DNA of 64,000 nucleotides. Source: Stenopsyche tienmushanensis (lineage: Eukaryota > Arthropoda > Insecta > Trichoptera > Stenopsychidae). Numbering within the stretch: position 1 is the stretch's first letter; the number at the start of each line of letters is the position of its first letter. Shown piece by piece: positions 1-12,678 of the stretch. A model generated the notes under the pieces. The model ran no database searches. It was not told the origin of the DNA and saw nothing but the letters and a program-made list of their open reading frames with translations. The DNA is taken from positions 744,001 to 808,000 of the forward strand of contig WACJ01000406.1 of assembly GCA_008973525.1 (NCBI GenBank), in the 5' to 3' direction. A program made the translations under genes and the position numbers.

Positions 1-315
1 TTGTCGGGAAATCGGGAATTTTACGATTTTTTTTAGTCCGTGTCTCAGCAGAAAACAATTTAATCAATCACATTGATGATGTTGTACGAAAATGGGGGCT
101 CATGCGGTTATCAATTCGAACTAGCATTTAAATATCTGATGACGATACCTCCAACGAGTGAGGCTGAGCGTGCATTTTTGTTTCGCCTTATTAGTAATTT
201 TTGAACAAATTTATCAATGTAATTTCTTAAACTATTGAAAATCCCGGGACTGAATCCGGGATGGTATAATACAATCCCGAAATTCCGCGATTGAAATTTT
301 GGCTCGGAATTATAG
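1..315 (+). mobile_element. hAT element, 3' part with transposase C-terminus (partial)
   Basis: The window opens inside an hAT DNA transposon. Positions 121-177 translate to LAFKYLMTIPPTSEAERAF, which matches the C-terminal hATC dimerisation region of hAT transposases (pattern IPxTSxxxERxF). The flanking frame is broken, so this is a remnant. Downstream, at about 240-315, lie the subterminal blocks with short CCCGGGA-type motifs and the phrase GAAATTTTGGCTCGG. The same blocks end the shorter copies at 13.2, 25.2 and 33.7 kb, so those copies look like internally deleted derivatives of this element. The 5' part lies outside the window. The terminal inverted repeat at about 310 has decayed. Confidence 0.75.
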
Positions 316-2839
316 GTTGGTTGGAAGTTGGAGTTTCACTTTTCGTGACGTTCAGGACAATTTACCCTATCGTGCTTATATAATTTTTGCTTCAAAATAA
401 ATGAAATCGATTTATATCTCATGAAGTTTTTTATTTTATTTTACGTGTTTACTAAACTTTGCCTGTTACATTTTTGATAAGAATTTGCGAAATTTCTATG
501 CCAAATATAATTCACACTCAACATTGAACCCATCGGAATAATATCGGAAAAATCGACGTCTCAACAACAAGGATCGTAAGGTTTTAAAATACCCATTGAA
601 TTTCTATACTTTACATTTACAAGTCGATAAGAGACGCATGTTCGGCGTATCCATAACTGGAAAGTTCAACAATGGCAAAATAAATTGATCTTTCACCTCT
701 TTGTTTTTTTTTTCCTTTCACACTCTCCAATTTGAATGCGGAAGACGCGATCTCAATATCATGCTCAGCCTTCGGAAGACATCACCTCAGCTTAATTCTT
801 CATTTACCAGACTTCCTGAAAAGTCAACCAACTGCCCTGGATAAATACGTACGTTTCCGGTACAGTTTCACGCCGTTGTTTTTAATCAAAGATGCCTTGA
901 ATTTTACCGTTTATCTGACTGTTAATCGTCGGCTTAATGATTTTTGTTGAATACTTGATGTTATATTAGTCCAATAATCATATTCCAACCGTGTATCATT
1001 GATGACTTATGACCGTTATTTATATATTTTGACATAGTAATTTGAGCTTGCGAACATATATTGAATAATCGTGTAGATTTAACGTGTTTTGCATATATAT
1101 TATGCGGTGATCTTCTATCTCAAAGTTTCTCATCATGCCATAGTTATAGACATATTTAAATCGATTTTCTCATAATTACACGACAAATAATCATATTGTA
1201 AGATAATATTTTTTCGCGCTCAATTTTCATAATATGTTTATCTTGCAAATAAGGTGGTTTTGTATCATGCAAAATTGTATTTTACAATGATAGCTGAATC
1301 CGATATGAAGTTCTTATTCGCGCATTAAATTCGTAATAGGACCTGATGTATAATTTTAAAAACTGTTGTATTACAATCCGTAAATATTTTAGCAATGCTT
1401 TGGCTATCTTTAATAGACTTAATTATGGATTTGGTTGGATTTGCATATGTTGCCGTTATGCGATGTTATAAAGTATGGGTAAGAGTGATATAATCAGAGG
1501 AGTTTTAAACTAGATAGAACGAATCGATAATTGTGCGTTTTGGTTATGAATTATAAAACTACTTTTTTGATGTATTTTAGAACGGAAGGATTATTTTAGC
1601 ATTCTTTGGCAATCATTAGAATTGGTTGCACGCAGCCGAGCTGGTATTAGAAAGTGGGCTCTCTTGGCCGGATACCGTTGACCCGTATTCACGAATCCAC
1701 GTAGCCTCTTCGCCAAAATAACGAAGATGTCAAAGAAGACGGTTTGGAATAGTTGAAGCCATAGTTTGACAGCTCTTCGTCTCTGGCATACTTGATAAGC
1801 GAGCCTTCCCGATAATGAATCTACGTGATTTGCTTATACAAGCGCTATTTGAACAAGTGATACTCTTTGTATTCCGGTCGAGTATTCATCCAGCATGTGC
1901 TCATCATGTATTGCCGGATAGATGATATATTCACATTCGATGCATTTGTGCGCGAAAAGCAACTAACGTCTATTTACGCGCCAATTTTCTCACGAACGAT
2001 TTATTATACATAATTATCGTATTGTATTAATGCTGCTGAATCTCCGCTCTCATATTCAGTAGAGTTACTGAGTTTGCTCGTTTTGAGAGTTTGCTCAGTA
2101 CAACAAATAGATTCGGGCTCCTTTGAAATTTTAGTGGATCTATGATTCATGTTTGCCCTTATGAAAACAGTCGACCCGATTAATCGACTTCAGTTGTAAA
2201 TAGATGATCGTGGGAGATGTTAATAGATATCGTACACTAATTGAATGTCTATCATCAATATAACAGAACGAAGATGACAGCTCAAAGCCTTTAAAAGAAT
2301 GCAAGATTGAAAATAAATAGAAAGCTGATAATGAAATATGAGGCGACGGATTATCTTTCTCATCGTCCAAGAAATATTGCTTAGTTTTTTGTCGCTTAAT
2401 CCTTCCCGGTTCAGTGTCAATACATACACAAATTTCCACACCAACCACATTTTATTGACAGACATGCAAACGGAAAATTGTATTTCATCCAAGAGATTAT
2501 TTCAAAAATGATTACAAGTTGTAGTATTTTGCTTAAGAATGCCTACAATGATTCTTGTTAGTAAAACACTACTTGTTTCATTTAATATGACCATTTTTTG
2601 AGCTTTTGAGAAGAACAAATCAAAAGCGCGGAAATCGCTTTTGAACGTCAATTTTTGAATTATACCGAATCTCCTGCATTAAGCATCACAAAATTCGTTC
2701 CATTATAGCTGTTAAACTGATTATAACTCATATTTTATTAACACTTTACAGTCCGGGTGTTCCGCGCTAAATTTCGCCTCAAGTCTGGATGATTTCGCAA
2801 AAAAATCATGAAACTCTACTTTTTCGTAAAATTAATATA
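316..2839. other. A+T-rich DNA without recognisable gene
   Basis: No reading frame here resembles a known protein, and the longest frames (about 100 codons at 2140-2492, minus) look random in composition. No repeat shared with the rest of the window was seen. It may be intergenic or intronic. Confidence 0.55.
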
Positions 2840-3832
2840 CACTTAAACCTTTTTTTGTGCCGTAGATCGCACAAACAAAGATGCGTTCCATGGATTTTAA
2901 AAACCGCATAACTTTGAAACAGCCATATAAAATATATCCAAAATCGCATAAAAAAAGTTAATAAAAAACAAGAAAACACTAAGGCAATCAAAATAGTATT
3001 TAAGGGACGTCTCACATCATTGGTAACATTTTAAGGATTGTTGACATCTGGTATATCAAATGTCAGATTTTAATTACAAACTGTTATCGCTGTTAGATAA
3101 TTTTCGTTTCGATTTTCGATATGACTCAAAATCGCTCTCTTCTTCGGAGGAAATAGTATACCCAGTGTCAATGCTATCATTGTTCTGTTTAGATTTAATT
3201 AGTAAAGATGTCACTATAGTCTCTAGCTCAAAAAAATAAATCACAAACTGCGACTGTTTAAAAAAAAAAATTAGTCAGGTAATTTTTTGTCTTTATTTTG
3301 TCACAGTTTTCATTTTATACATAAATAAATTTTGACATAAATCGGGTAAGAATAATAGAGGGTTATATAGAAAAGATTCGTACCCAGTTTGAAGTAAATT
3401 AATTAATTAAAACTTGAGATATGTTGCCAACCGTGTTGAAAAAGTAGTTTCGAGATTTCATTATGGTAGAACTGGCCGCGTCACTACAATAGCTATAACT
3501 CCATAAATAGTTAGTAATTTTGGAAATTCCTTTAGATAATGTATTTTTAAAAGTCGGAACATTGGAAGAATGCAAAGAAAAACGAAATCATTTTTTTCAT
3601 AAATCTTAACCAAAATAAAGGGCGGGGTCGTAATTCAGCGACAGCAGATGCAATATGATTTACAGTCCCAAATTATAATTTTTTGCCAAATTTCGGTTAG
3701 TGTTGATGATTTTTTTCCTATTTTATTCAAAATATCTCGATACGTACTCTTTATGAAATTAAAAAAAATGCTTTAAAAAACCGCATAACTTCGAAATCGC
3801 ACAAAAAAAATCGCATAAAAAAGGTTTGATTG
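2840..3832 (-). mobile_element. pogo/Tigger-like DNA element, copy A
   Basis: A 993-bp element bounded by TA on both sides (2838-2839 and 3833-3834). The ends are imperfect inverted repeats: CACTTAAACCTTTTTTTG on the left and, read inward from the right, CAATCAAACCTTTTTTATG. Inside are several copies of the motif AAATCGCATAA or AAACCGCATAA. The minus strand at about 3090-3215 reads as an acidic peptide (ISSEEESDFESYRKS) that is also present in copies B and C, so it is probably the tail of the original transposase. TA target sites and ends of this style fit the pogo/Tigger branch of Tc1/mariner. The family name is an inference from the ends and not from a full transposase. Confidence 0.65.
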
Positions 3833-5217
3833 TATATAAATGTAACAGTGGTTTTCAATCTGTGGTGCGTGAACTAGCGTGATAAAATGCAAGAAAGACT
3901 TTAAATTGATGCAATAATCATTAATTTAAATATTTTTGTATGCTTTAAAGTCATTAACATTTAACCACATTTCTTTAAGATCTTCGTTTATAAATTGAAT
4001 TATGTATCAAGTACAGACTGGTGATCTAATCTAATTATCTCATTCATATAAGTAGGGCATTATAGATGCAATTAATGCATAGTTGATCTCATCGACCTTC
4101 GGATGAGTGGGGAAATCACTAGTTTAACCATTGCTTCCTTTCATCCATTAATAGAATATGAAGGCAAATTAAAACGAAGGCTAACGGACCTTATATGGCA
4201 CAATCAACAAAAAAGCGGTTAAACACAGGAAAGAATCGATGAAAAATTATAAGTTTGGCGTCTATCGCAGACATATAAAAAATAAAATCGCGTTTTGTTT
4301 AGGGGTGAAATTTCACGATTTTTCCGTGAGCGCCATCAATCGTTAACACTCGCTTAATGCATTTTCCACCATCATGTGCTATCAATTCATATCTCTTCCG
4401 AATACTTCCCCTTTCAAAAAGGGCTCTATATATGCGCAAATGTCCGGGGTGAAAATTCGACTGAACAATACATATCTGTCTGAAAATATCACGCAAACGT
4501 ATGTGTTGATATGCCATGCGAATAAAAAGAAAAGACGATGAAAAATTTCTCAGTCGTCGCGAAATTTATTCGTCGAACTTATACAGCTCGAAGTAATGCA
4601 GACCAATTTGTCGCACTGCTAATTCAGTGAGAATTTCACTAAAATTACCACGAAATTTAATGAAAAATTTATATTCAAATCAAAAGATCCGGAAAACAAT
4701 TGTAAAATATTTTGTAATGTTCTCGTGATTTAAAATAATATCATGTAATTACTAATCCGAGCAAAATGTCAACCGCGGACAAATGACTAGTAATTTTGCA
4801 TTGTGTCCTGTCATGCGAAAATATTCGCAATTTGTGGCAAATTAATCGCATTAACGTGATATCTGAAGAGTAAATTGAATCATGAAATTCGCAGACGCAT
4901 TACACGAGTGCTAAAACGAAATTCTACATTTGCCTCAATGCATAATATTATATGTTGATTTATTTGATCAATATTGTGTAAATTTAAATATTTCGCCAAT
5001 TGAGCATATCATCATTGTTTTGCTTTGAATGGCGGCCGAGCATGCAATTTTGATTGATTCCTGGAAAAATTAATAGTGATTAGTTTATTGCAAAGGGTTT
5101 CTTGGAAAAGTTCGATTTTTAAGTTTTTTGTCAGATCATATATGTTACTTTTATAAATATAAGATTCGCCAGATTTGGAATTTTAATTGTCCATAATCAT
5201 CGGAAATACTTACTTTT
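3833..5217. other. A+T-rich DNA without recognisable gene
   Basis: Nothing recognisable. A 72-codon minus frame at 4299-4517 has an ordinary amino-acid mix but matches nothing I know, and it is no longer than chance frames in this window. Confidence 0.5.
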
Positions 5218-5595
5218 CCGACAAATTATTTATTTCCGTCGCTGCAGATGAATATTTATATACTATAATACTTTGATATGATTCGTAATTATATTACGTA
5301 GGAATACAAAAATTCTTAACCCCGTATCTATTATATTTCATATCGATATTCCCATTATTAGAGTTGAGGTGTAGTAAATACATCACCGGTAGGGAAATGT
5401 TAATATAACAATTTGAAAAACATATGTAGTGTATATATGTTTACATAGATTAGATAGTTACTGCCCCTAGGCTTCGTCTTAGCTCGTCAGTTTGTAGTTA
5501 CGCCACTGTTACCAAGCGTCCAGATTTCGGTGAGAATGTCTCGATTTAGCCTTCATCGTACTAATGAGGTGGGGATCCCGGAATTGGGTTCCCTA
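5218..5595 (-). mobile_element. hAT-derived repeat, partial inverted copy
   Basis: The reverse complement matches the left two thirds of the hAT-derived elements at 12.7 and 24.7 kb. Shared blocks are TACTACACCTCGACTCTAAT with the adjoining ATATCGATATGAAATATAAT, the phrase ACCGGTGATGTATTTAC, and the end TAGGGAACCCAATTCCGGGA (reverse strand, ending at 5595). The segment corresponding to the element's right end is missing, so the copy is truncated near 5218. No 8-bp duplication can be tested. Confidence 0.75.
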
Positions 5596-5794
5596 CTCAG
5601 TACGATTTTAAGCTCGAAAAGTAATAGACGCTTTTCAAAGTTAAAACCGAAGTGCAAAATCTTTTAAACAAGAAAATTTAAATACGGAATAAATGAATAA
5701 CCTGACCACACAGGAAAGTATACTTGGAAGCGCTAGAAAAATGAAAGTCGATGGTATTATCGAAATGTTAATACGATTCGAGGAGCTTTAGGGT

Positions 5795-6310
5795 GTAAAA
5801 TATGCCAACTATATAGGCGAAGGGGATACGAAAACCTTCAAAATCACATGGTTTCAAACACGAACCACCACTTGCAACTGAGCTTCAAAAACTTCTTCGT
5901 CCTATATATTCAGAACTTTCGTCAGACGATATTTTGCAACGCTGTTTGGGGGGTCATATGCGAAACAATAACGAATGATTCAACGCTGTCCTCTGGCGTT
6001 TGGCTCCAAAATATATTTTTTGATCGATAAAACTATCGAACTGGCAACTTTTATTGCCACATATATTTTCAACGAAGGTATCATCTTCCTACTGCGTAAG
6101 ATGGAAATGATGGGCTTCTCAATTGGAACGCAAGCAAACATAATTGCCAACAAAAGGGATATGATGCGCGTGAAAAAAGATGACGCTGCACACTCCGCAG
6201 CATCAAAAGAGACAAGATTGACCCGAAGACTGAAACGGTTAGCTAAAAAAGACTTTTTTGAAGAAACGGAAGGTATCCTCTATGTTTATGGTATAGCAGT
6301 TCAGGCGTAA
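5795..6310 (+). pseudogene. Mutator-like (MULE) transposase, degenerate C-terminal half
   Basis: Three collinear pieces match the transposase family described in Pfam as Mutator-like (PF20700), recognised by eye. At 5795-5842 the frame reads VKYANYIGEGDTKTFK, the conserved 'YxGDGDSKxY' region. After an internal deletion of roughly 100 residues, 5859-6020 reads LLRPIYSELSSDDILQRC and then GGHMRNNNE, a stop (TGA, 5976-5978), then FNAVLWRLAPKYIF. A frameshift near 6019 moves the rest into the frame ending at 6310, with the family's basic C-terminal tail and a degraded version of the final YGxGI motif. With a deletion, a stop and a frameshift it cannot make transposase. No terminal repeats were identified. 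Confidence 0.8.
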
Positions 6311-9184
6311 CTATTGAAGTTTTCATTTTATTTGCACATAAACTTCGGTTCAACTTTAAACACGTTTTTCAAGCTCATGGAAGTGCTCCCACACGCCCTA
6401 GATTAGAATTCTTTATGAAATATGGCAGGCACTTGTAAGATAAACGTCTTCATCGTTTAGACTACAATTATCCAAAAATATTCAAACGTTTTTATTTAAT
6501 GATCAAAACACTATAAAAAATGTTGGTAAAAACACACACTTTTCTTTGATTCGCTCACTATTTTTTTATTTTCTAATATTTCTTCGTAATTATAGTCCAA
6601 CTTATACACAATATTATACTTAGTAAAAATATGTTTAATATTTTTGCTGAAAATCACCTGACCCAAACATAGGACGTCCGTGGTGAAAAATGTCATCGCT
6701 TGCGCATGGACATATGTGACTCCCCACACTCCCATTACCATGTTTTATCAAACTTGAAAAAATATTTTTATGTTCAATAAAGATCGCTCAGTCAACACAC
6801 TAAATATTAAAATTTTATATTTAATACTTTTCGTATATAAAAAAAATCATTTTTAGGTTCAACAAAGTAGAAACATTAAAAAAGTATGTCATAAATTGGT
6901 AATTATAATGGAATATAATCATAAAAATTCAAAGTAAAGCGCTAAAAAGCTATTAATTTTTCTGAAATTGTCGAGCAATCCCATTCGCCGCATACCAAAA
7001 ATTTTACATCGCTTGAAGCCTTGTGAGAGAGAAAAAATGATTTTTTTGCTGGGATGAGCAATGAAATATTGGCACGCAAACGAGACTCTCCTGAACATTG
7101 TCATCTCGGGCGAGAAGCAATAATCTGGAACAGCGACTGACTCGAGGTCTCTTACTCAACATATTACAAAAACTTAAAGTATTAAATAGCAGTTATGAAG
7201 TGTGCATTAACAGTCTATGTGATAAAACATACAAATAGATTGCTGAAGTGGTTTATATCCACGATTGAAAGAAATAGTAGTGAAATGACCACAGACATTA
7301 TGACACAACTAGTCCAGTATATTATGATTAATGGAATGCTTTGCAGGTGTTTTTGTTATGTATTGCGCTGTTGATGGCTTTAAAAATATGTTTTTATGAC
7401 TTGGGTCAGGTTATGATGTTAATCGAAAGGATGTGCTCCAACGTTCTGGGTAATTTATATATAAATGTCGCGCAATCAGATGTAACATTTTTGTATAATG
7501 TATAGCCAGTCGCTGATAACAGAAGCCATGTTTTCATCCGCAATAACTATGGCGTGGGCATAATTGCTTTTGTTTTGCAATGAAAAATATCGCATGTCTG
7601 AAATGTTGAATGTCGTAAAGCGTCGGAAAAATCCTTTGCAGATGGAATTTTGACTTAATTGAATAAAAGGGGCAAAAATGATGGGGTCTTATGAATGCCT
7701 TAAAAATGGTCGATACCCAAAACGTGACATTTATTGTCGACAAACGTCTGCAATAATGCTCCGGATGGAAACGACTTCGGGGTGAAGTTGAACAGATTTG
7801 AGCGAGAATTTTATAATGGATGAGGAATAATCGTAAAATTTCGCCCAAATGCTTCCAAAAAATGTTGGGAAGTTGCACTCAAGTTTTATTAGTATTTGGT
7901 GCAATTAACCTGACGTTAACTCGTGCTGCCAAGACTAATGTTATTACTGGAGCTGGGTGCTTTTTACAGCCCATAAGATTTCCTCAGAATTTTTGTAGAA
8001 AATTATGTTTTAAATGTATACTTTTAAGACATATTTTCTACTAGATTGATCCACCAATTCTCTTTGCCTTACAGAAGTGTTAGTTGAATTTTTTAAATGC
8101 TTTTTTTGCTATAGTGATAGGTCACATAACCGTTCAATATCATAATAATGATTTCGTTTATTAGTTTCAAATGTTTCAGAATGAGAGTGCTTCAACATAG
8201 AAAAATGATTGAATTCAAAGGTATTTCTTTGAAGTTTCGCCTTATTAAGGGAGAAGATGATTTTTTCGATATCTAAGTAGGACACACCGGTGCGTGTCCT
8301 GAAGTTAACGTCCATGACGTCATTTCATTGACTGTAGCTAGTTTCGCGTGCGTGGCAGGTAGTTGCGTGCGTGAATGTCAGCTGGGTTAACCGATTACCA
8401 TCTGTCACCGGGTTTATTGCACAAGTTGCATACGAGCATTGCCCTGCAGGGACTCCGAGAAGTATCATCGAGTGATCACGCATCCCTAATGAAACATTAC
8501 AACCGCACCTCTCCCTGATTTATTTTATCAACGTCTATAAAAGGAATGGTAGCACGATGGAATCCGATACCTTGTCGGGCAACGTGCTTATGAAAAAATG
8601 CTCCGATACTTACTCGTATTGCCTTTTTTGATTTCTGAATTTTATGCGACCTTAATGGGGAAGTAAAATGATACACCCTTGCCGTTGGATCGCGAAAGAG
8701 ACGGAAGAAAGAGGGATATCTTGTTTGTACACAATACAAATTCCAATTTATTATGTCTGCTCGAGGAAGAACGAAATGCGTATTAATGATGGCATCAAGT
8801 GTTTGCTTTAGAAAATAAATTATCTGCTGGAAAAGGAATTCTGACTGGGCAATCGCTCTTGATTTTCCGAGAGCGGATATCTCATTAGCAGACCGTTTCC
8901 TTGATCAAAAAGGAATCAAAATTTTCAAATCTTAAATGTATACACAAAAAAAAAATCTTTGACAGGGTGCTTGCTTTGACGCACTAAACATCGTCATAAG
9001 AAGTACGACTCAGGCTTCAATAAATATATATTTCATACAAAGGATCCAACGTTAATAATTCCTGATAAATCGTTAACGTTTCGCAAGAAGTATTCTATTT
9101 TAACCTGAAAAAAATAGATCTACGATTGAATTCAAAAGTAATAATATGATTACTTCATATTTGACGGAAAAATCCCATATATTT
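6311..9184. other. A+T-rich DNA without recognisable gene
   Basis: The longest frame (114 codons, minus, 7534-7878) is rich in His, Phe and Ile and resembles nothing known. A short G+C-richer patch lies at about 8320-8470. No repeat family was seen. Confidence 0.5.
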
Positions 9185-9470
9185 TCTCCTTTAACCCTTT
9201 ACAGAGTTAAGACACAATATTATGTCCGAATTCTAGTGATTCATAAAAAGCATTCTTACACGTTGAGTTTGGAGAGATACAGAGACGGAAAGAATATTTT
9301 GCGTAGATTTTACGATTGTGTGAATCGTTAACCCAATCTTATCGACTAATAATGATATGTGAACGATATAATTAATCGATTTCAAGTGCATTGTTTTTGT
9401 CTACCTGAAAAAATTATCGAATATTGTGTGCTATCGACAGTGCTTATTTATTTATGTACAAGTTTCATAC
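9185..9470 (-). repeat. GA/CT-rich interspersed repeat, copy 1
   Basis: A diverged copy of a repeat also present at 12.5/13.4, 48.0 and 50.5 kb. It holds the purine-rich core (gagagatacagagacgg), the block CGATTGTGTGAATCGTTAAC followed by a TCGACTAATAATGAT-type block, and GTGCTATCGACAGTGCTTAT. Its outer end begins TTAACCCTTTACAG, in keeping with the TTAA-bounded copy at 50.5 kb. Confidence 0.6.
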
Positions 9471-11090
9471 ATGCTGCGATGGTCAAATAAGTAGATTTGT
9501 ACGGATGATAAGTGGCGGAAAAAATTGTTTTGTTCGCGGACTTTGGACAATGTGTCAATAAAAATATAAAGCAGCGAGCAAACATAAGAATATGCTACAG
9601 ATTGGGATCCAAAATGATAAATATTAACTTCGATAACTTTCACGGCATAGCATGAAATCTAAATATTGTAGAATGCATGATCATTTCCATCATATCATCA
9701 GTTCGAGACTACAAGACTACGACATCCACTGCGAGACACTTCCATTCACATCGATCGTTAATTAATCTCATCCATTTTATCCCACACATTTCTCTAATTC
9801 CATCCAACCCATTTTTCGTCGATAATCAATTCCATCCCTTCACATCTTTCAGACGGCCCTCGTATTTATCTACATCTTTTATTCATTCGCAACAGCGTCT
9901 GATCACGTCTCGATATTTCGAGCATATTATGCTCGACACTCCTTTCATTAATATTTTGATATCATTTGATGCTAAATTGGTTTATTATCGCATCTGTTTC
10001 AATGTAAATCTCCAATTATTATTTCTGCATTATTTAGAGACCCAATATGGCACATTTGACTTTGTAACACTTGCAAAGCGTATCGATTGGCTTGTTTCAA
10101 CATACTTTGATTTTATTAATACCATTTCGATTCAAAATCGATCAAAATCTTTGGATTTATAACAATTTGGGGATTTGTTAAGCTGTCTGCAAATGTTGGC
10201 AATCCTTTCGCTCTTGGCAACGTTTCGGTTGTGTGTTTCAAGGCGATGTTAATGAACTTCTGATTCCATTTTATACATGCACTCTCTATTTTATCTATCT
10301 AAAATTATATTTTCGTTGAGAAGATTTGGTTGAATCCAGACAATGCGGCTTAATTCAGACTGATGGAACTTATTTAGGCCATGAAAGAATAAATCTCAAA
10401 TATAATCGCGGGGTGAACAATACAAACCACATGGCTTTGTTTTGTCCGGGTGATAAATTGAGATTTTATTATCATTGCGGTTTAAATTGCGCTTTTCGTT
10501 TTTGTTTGTGCGGTCAATTATTTTTAGTGCCGTCGAGTCTTTAAATTTAGCAGCATTGATAGACTTTAATTAAGGCTCAAATAAGGTAATAATTGGTCAT
10601 ATCCTGCTGTGATCAGTTTCAGAGCTAATTAGTTGATTTAGCACTAGTCTGCCGTTATTAAAAACCGCATCATCCTTTTGAGTTTTTAATCGTCGAGGTC
10701 ATATCAATGGACTTTCGGTGCTAATTGGATGTAATTGCTATATGTATAAATATGAGCATTCGTGCAATTGATGGAAATTGTCGGTAAATAGATACTGTTC
10801 AAACGTTCAAGGTGTTGTTGAATCAATGTTTGACGTTTGTCTCTATTTTATTGTGTTTGTTTGATTAGTATTCAATCGCTTATTTGCGCAAGTGCTTTTT
10901 TGTGTTGCTAAATCACTTTTTTGACTAATGAAGTAATGAATATGGCAAGTGAATTCTAAAGAGGAGATTCCTCCCCCGCGACATTAATTTTCCAGACGAT
11001 GAGCTTCCACCGCGTCCCCTGCTCATTCTTCCCGTTACAAATTTTAAAGGCTACGTGCGCTAACGAGCGATTCGGGAGACGGTTTTCAAA
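9471..11090. other. Region without recognisable gene; pyrimidine-biased patch
   Basis: Contains the longest unbroken frame of the window (161 codons, plus, 9677-10162). Its translation is dominated by Ser, Ile, Phe and His, which follows from a C/T-rich plus strand at 9690-9870 and not from protein-like sequence. I regard it as a chance frame. The rest shows nothing recognisable. Confidence 0.5.
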
Positions 11091-11937
11091 TTAACATCTT
11101 ATTTGCATTTTGATTAATTCTCTAGTGATCTTAAAAATGCAAATCGACCCCGATGACTTTCTATGCGACCGCCGGGAGAGCAGGAAGAGCACCTCTCGAA
11201 GAACCGCAGAGACATCGCTGACTAAAGTGACAGCGTCCATTTCATCGATGCCTTCCTTTGATGCTATAACGTCTAAGCGTACTCTTTTTCGCATGCCTCT
11301 TCCATTACGTAAGCTCTCGTCATTTGAAGCAAATCGTCCAATTAAATATAGCCAGATAAGTGCCTCCCAAGAAAAAAAATAAACAAAACACCCAGATTAT
11401 TTGTTTGGCCGCCGACGAGTTCGCTTTCGCATTCTACGATTCCAGTTTCGCGAATTTATCTCGATAATAAATGGACACTTTGTCCGCCTTAAAAAATATG
11501 GCCTTAGGAAGGCTTTTATCGCCGGTTTCGATTTCGACTCGTCTTTCTGTTTTCGATGCTGTGTAAATTATCCGAAAAAGCAGTTCATCACTGTCGCCGC
11601 TCGGATCCGCGTACTCCTCAAAGCGTGCATACTTGATTTGGTAACAGTGCACAGGACAATATGCAAGCCCTCGGACTGCATACGTCCGTGGAAGACGGCG
11701 ATATCACATGTTACGTCTGTTTAAATATTTACGGACGCCACTCCCGAGAATGGATCCTTTTTTTACCGTCCTGCCGTCGAGGACCTCGTGAAAGATATGC
11801 AGATTCAAATCTACACAATATGCATTAAACATTCGCTGCGGATCTTTAAGACCGGCCAAAATGTCAAGTAAATTGATGTCATTTTTGAACAATTGCCGTC
11901 TATGTCTACTCAAACTACTATACTGATTAACTAGCAA
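11091..11937 (-). pseudogene. Unrecognised degenerate coding stretch
   Basis: On the minus strand one frame runs from 11937 to 11434 (168 codons) broken only by a TGA at 11704-11706. A second frame from about 11365 to 11091 follows. Both translations have a balanced, protein-like composition with charged residues spread evenly, for example DPSGDSDELLFRIIYTASKT and RLDVIASKEGIDEMDAVTLV. Local G+C is clearly above the flanks. A pyrimidine tract ending in AG just before the second piece could be a splice acceptor or chance. I do not recognise the protein. Candidates are a dead host gene, an element-borne gene or an endogenised viral gene. It could still be a G+C-richer non-coding patch. Confidence 0.35.
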
Positions 11938-12063
11938 ATTATTTCATAAATGATTTATAGTGAAAGTCTTAAAACTAGAGCGTAATGCCATAATAAACAT
12001 TCGGGGTAATTCAATTGAAAAATGCTTCTTCAAGCGCAAAGATTCTAATTAGCTTTCTTGTAA

Positions 12064-12263
12064 GGCCTGATCCACACTATGGTGCCGGTAACGGTTCGAT
12101 CTCGCTCTCGGTCTCGGTCCGGTCAAATATTCTCATACAAAAAACGGGATTGGAACGATCCTATAGTGTGAATACTCTGATTTTTTCTTGTGTAAGAATA
12201 TTTGATCGGACCGAGACCGGAGCGAGATCGAACCGTTACTGGCACCATAGTGTGGATCAGGCC
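12064..12263. mobile_element. PIF/Harbinger-like palindromic MITE
   Basis: A 200-bp element made almost wholly of two inverted arms of about 75 bp. The left arm starts GGCCTGATCCACACTATGGT, and the right arm ends with its near-exact complement. The arms contain the purine/pyrimidine-rich stretch around CGGTCTCGGTCCG. It is flanked by a direct TAA on each side (12061-12063 and 12264-12266). A three-base TWA target duplication with termini starting GG(G/C)C is the hallmark of PIF/Harbinger MITEs. It has no coding capacity. Confidence 0.75.
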
Positions 12264-12489
12264 TAAAGATGCTTTCGGGATATATTTGGGATTTACATAA
12301 TGCTAAATTTCTGATTTCTCGATGATTTTCATTTCTCAAATATCTCGAGAATTCTCAAGAAATTTTGATGAATAAAAATTATATTTAAAAAAGTATTGAA
12401 TATAAATTTTATTATCTTAGTATGCAATTGAAATAAAACAATTAGAAATATAGTTAAAAATTAAAATTTAATTACATTACTTCATATTG

Positions 12490-12678
12490 ATTTTAAAATA
12501 ACTCTAACTCCTAAAGGAGTACTGTGCCAGGGCCTGGCATCCCTCCTCTCCACTTTTCAGAAAGAGCACTCTTGTACATTGAGCTTGGAGACAGACAGAG
12601 ACAGAGCGCAGTTTGGGAGAGAGAGACGGAGAGCTTCCCCGCATACATCGCACGATTGTATAGATCGTTTGCCCAAAT
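12490..12678 (-). repeat. GA/CT-rich interspersed repeat, copy 2 (left part, interrupted)
   Basis: Carries the same core as the 48.0- and 50.5-kb repeats on the opposite strand: AGAAAGAGCACTCTTGTACA, the GAGACAGACAGAGACAGAG run, and GAGAGCTTCC. It is split by the hAT-derived element at 12679-13395 and resumes at 13396. The outer end (12508-12540, CCTAAAGGAGTACTGTGCCA) differs from the 48-kb copy but is shared with 27.88-27.92 kb. Confidence 0.7.

Noticed and set aside
9677..10162. Longest unbroken frame in the window (161 codons, plus).
   Set aside because: The translation is Ser/Ile/Phe/His-rich because the plus strand is C/T-biased. No motif, no similarity to known proteins, and frames of this size are expected now and then in 64 kb.
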